NCBI RefSeq assembly: GCF_022347725.1
Contig: NZ_JAKRGB010000002.1
Span: 186,001-250,000, forward strand
DNA length: 64,000 bases
Reading direction: 5' to 3'
Source of the DNA: Ruegeria sp. Ofav3-42
Lineage (GTDB): Bacteria > Pseudomonadota > Alphaproteobacteria > Rhodobacterales > Rhodobacteraceae
Part shown: one piece after another, positions 62,696 through 64,000 of the stretch
Layout: every line of letters starts with the position of its first letter
Numbering within the stretch: position 1 is the first letter of the stretch
The notes under the pieces: model-generated
Database searches by the model: none
Told to the model about the DNA's origin: nothing
Seen by the model: only the letters and a program-made list of their open reading frames with translations
Translations under genes and position numbers: made by a program

Positions 62696-63304
62696 TCAGC
62701 GATTGACCACCCGCATGGCCACGCGGTCATGGGCGCGTTTGAATCGCATAGCCAGCCAGAGCATGATTGCGGAAAAGGCTAGCGCAGAGAATGCGATTGC
62801 CCAGCCGAGAGCCACCATGCCACTTCCGGGCCAGAACAGTAGCACGAGCCCGATCACAAGCGCTACGATTCCCGAATTGCGTACTGTTGGGGCATCAGGG
62901 TGATCTCCCGACATCTGCCGCCATGCCATCAGAGAGCCAATGCCGACGATCAACGCCCAGGCACCCAGCAGGAAAAACGCCAGCCGGGCAACGCCTTCCG
63001 GCCAGATTAGCAGAACCAGCCCGATCAAAAGGGCGCCAACGCCAAAGCCTCCGATCAGCCCGCGCCGTCCGAAGCCCAGCAAGGTCAGGCCACCATCGAG
63101 AACCAGAAGCAACCCAACCAACCGTAGCAACAACGCGATACTTCCTGTCGGCCAGAACAGGGCGGCAATCCCCAATGCACCGGCCAAAATCCCGCGCAGA
63201 AGGAATGTCCACCAAAGGTCGGTCAGCTGATTTCCAAGGGCATCACGATCATCGAGGGTGCCATCGTCAAGGATTTCACCCTGTTGGTTTTGGGGGTCTG
63301 CCAT
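62696..63304 (-). CDS. HdeD/DUF308-like membrane protein
   Basis: A 202-residue protein with six hydrophobic segments arranged as three hairpin pairs, like HdeD (DUF308). LLRGILAGALGIAALFWPTGS, LLIGLVLLIWPEGVARLAFFLLGAWALIVG and VALVIGLVLLFWPGSG are the repeated helical pairs with the family's WP turn. HdeD proteins protect against acid stress in enterics; the role in this organism is unknown. Confidence 0.88.
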   Translation of the reverse strand: MADPQNQQGEILDDGTLDDRDALGNQLTDLWWTFLLRGILAGALGIAALFWPTGSIALLLRLVGLLLVLDGGLTLLGFGRRGLIGGFGVGALLIGLVLLIWPEGVARLAFFLLGAWALIVGIGSLMAWRQMSGDHPDAPTVRNSGIVALVIGLVLLFWPGSGMVALGWAIAFSALAFSAIMLWLAMRFKRAHDRVAMRVVNR

Positions 63305-63372
63305 CTGGGTCTCCCAGCTTGTTACGCCTTTACTATAAACAGGAAAATCCGCCCGTGTCTGCGGATTTTACC

Positions 63373-64000
63373 TTAGCGTTGGCCCATTAGACGGTCGACC
63401 CAGCGCGGAACGGTTTCGGTGGCGGGGCCCAGTATGACTTCGTCGAAACTCGACGCGCCGGTTGAAGGGGCGAGATTCAGTTCAACTGTTCTGGCACCCG
63501 CCATAGCGGCCTCATGCACGAAGGCTGCCGCGGGATAGACCTGACCTGAAGTGCCGATGGCGGCAAACAGGCGAGCCCCGGCCAGATGGTCGTAAATGTC
63601 GTCCATGTGGTAAGGCATCTCTCCGAACCAGACCACATCTGGTCGCGCTGTCGGGGCCGCGCAAGCGGGGCAGGGCTCCCCTACTGCCATTTCTGGCGGT
63701 GCGGTCCAATGGTGGTTACAGGCCGCGCAGAGCGCGCCTGCCAGTGTGCCGTGCATGTGAATTACGTCCCTGGCGCCGCCGCCTTCATGCAGGCTGTCGA
63801 CGTTTTGAGTGACGATCACAACCTCGCCGGGCCAGTCACGTTGCAGCCTCGCAATCGCTTCGTGAGCTTCATTGGGTTGCGCCTTGGCGGCTTGCGCCCG
63901 ACGGGCGTTATAGAACCCGTGTACCAGCTGCGGATCGCGGGCAAATCCTTCTGGGGTGGCAACGTCTTCGATCCGGTGCTGCGCCCACAGGCCTCCTTCA
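63373..64000 (-). CDS. cobB: Sir2-family NAD-dependent deacylase (5' end outside window)
   Basis: Sirtuin, truncated at its N terminus by the window end. Visible motifs are VTQNVDSLHE with the catalytic H in VIHMHGTL, a CxxC...CxxC zinc site (LCAACNHH and EPCPACAAP), VVWFGEMPY and AAIGTSGQVYPAA. Upstream, the window also contains FYNARRAQ, the Tyr-x-x-Arg pattern of class III sirtuins with desuccinylase/demalonylase activity (CobB/SIRT5). It is 68 bp from the HdeD-like gene. Deacylation of metabolic enzymes is inferred. Confidence 0.92.
   Translation of the reverse strand, partial: EGGLWAQHRIEDVATPEGFARDPQLVHGFYNARRAQAAKAQPNEAHEAIARLQRDWPGEVVIVTQNVDSLHEGGGARDVIHMHGTLAGALCAACNHHWTAPPEMAVGEPCPACAAPTARPDVVWFGEMPYHMDDIYDHLAGARLFAAIGTSGQVYPAAAFVHEAAMAGARTVELNLAPSTGASSFDEVILGPATETVPRWVDRLMGQR

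Overview
The window is about 60% GC and almost entirely protein-coding. Gene content and protein style point to a marine Roseobacter-group alphaproteobacterium (Rhodobacteraceae, Ruegeria/Phaeobacter-like). The evidence is a caa3/aa3 oxidase assembly cluster, a complete Entner-Doudoroff operon (zwf-edd-eda), PTS-Ntr enzyme I, the cell-cycle regulator GcrA, the methylmalonyl-CoA mutase chaperone MeaB, several Roseobacter-type transporters and a Hint-domain protein. It reads as ordinary chromosome: no insertion sequence, prophage, CRISPR array, tRNA or rRNA was seen.

Layout. 0-5.2 kb: end of cox11, coxC, then SURF1-thrC-M16 peptidase-GNAT, a translationally coupled run with three successive 4-bp stop/start overlaps. 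5.2-9.2 kb: MBL-fold protein, FAD-linked hydroxyacid dehydrogenase, secreted fasciclin protein, apt, and two divergent very small genes around an AT-rich double dyad. 9.2-19.5 kb: LysE exporter, DUF418 membrane protein, alpha/beta hydrolase, methylthioadenosine phosphorylase, SulP transporter, hexapeptide acetyltransferase/flavin reductase pair, GNAT, EcsC, NUDIX, DUF1178 and SDR genes. 19.6-27.2 kb: lysC, ptsP, then zwf-edd-eda behind a LacI-type palindrome. 27.2-37.7 kb: two PLP aminotransferases, a beta-propeller protein, crotonase, VOC protein, DnaJ-homologue domain protein, BenE transporter, valS and a phytanoyl-CoA dioxygenase-like enzyme. 37.9-45.7 kb: a solitary form-II CoxL-type molybdenum hydroxylase overlapping a DUF2235 (Tle1-like) hydrolase, a low-GC orphan gene, gcrA, a solitary ABC-2 permease, MFS and EamA transporters. 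46-52.4 kb: argD-argF, a two-gene unit coding a Tat-exported intradiol-dioxygenase-like protein and a ferric-reductase-like haem membrane protein, a second phytanoyl-CoA dioxygenase-like gene, pirin and ketopantoate reductase. 52.4-64 kb: PiT phosphate transporter, a second NUDIX paralogue, hrpB, DUF3108, meaB, the Hint protein, a frameshifted hydrolase pseudogene, rpmB, a small protein behind a CRP-like dyad, a DUF2946-like/PCu(A)C copper pair, an HdeD-like membrane protein and the end of a sirtuin gene.

The genes support central metabolism (glucose 6-phosphate to pyruvate plus glyceraldehyde 3-phosphate; threonine, lysine-family and arginine synthesis), respiration with copper delivery to the oxidase, and nutrient transport. 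The least explained parts are the Tat/ferric-reductase-like pair (organised like MsrPQ but with a different secreted partner), the two small divergent genes at 8.8-9.2 kb, the orphan low-GC gene beside the DUF2235 hydrolase, and several unassigned operator-like dyads. No clearly new multi-gene system can be proven from sequence alone; these are the best candidates.
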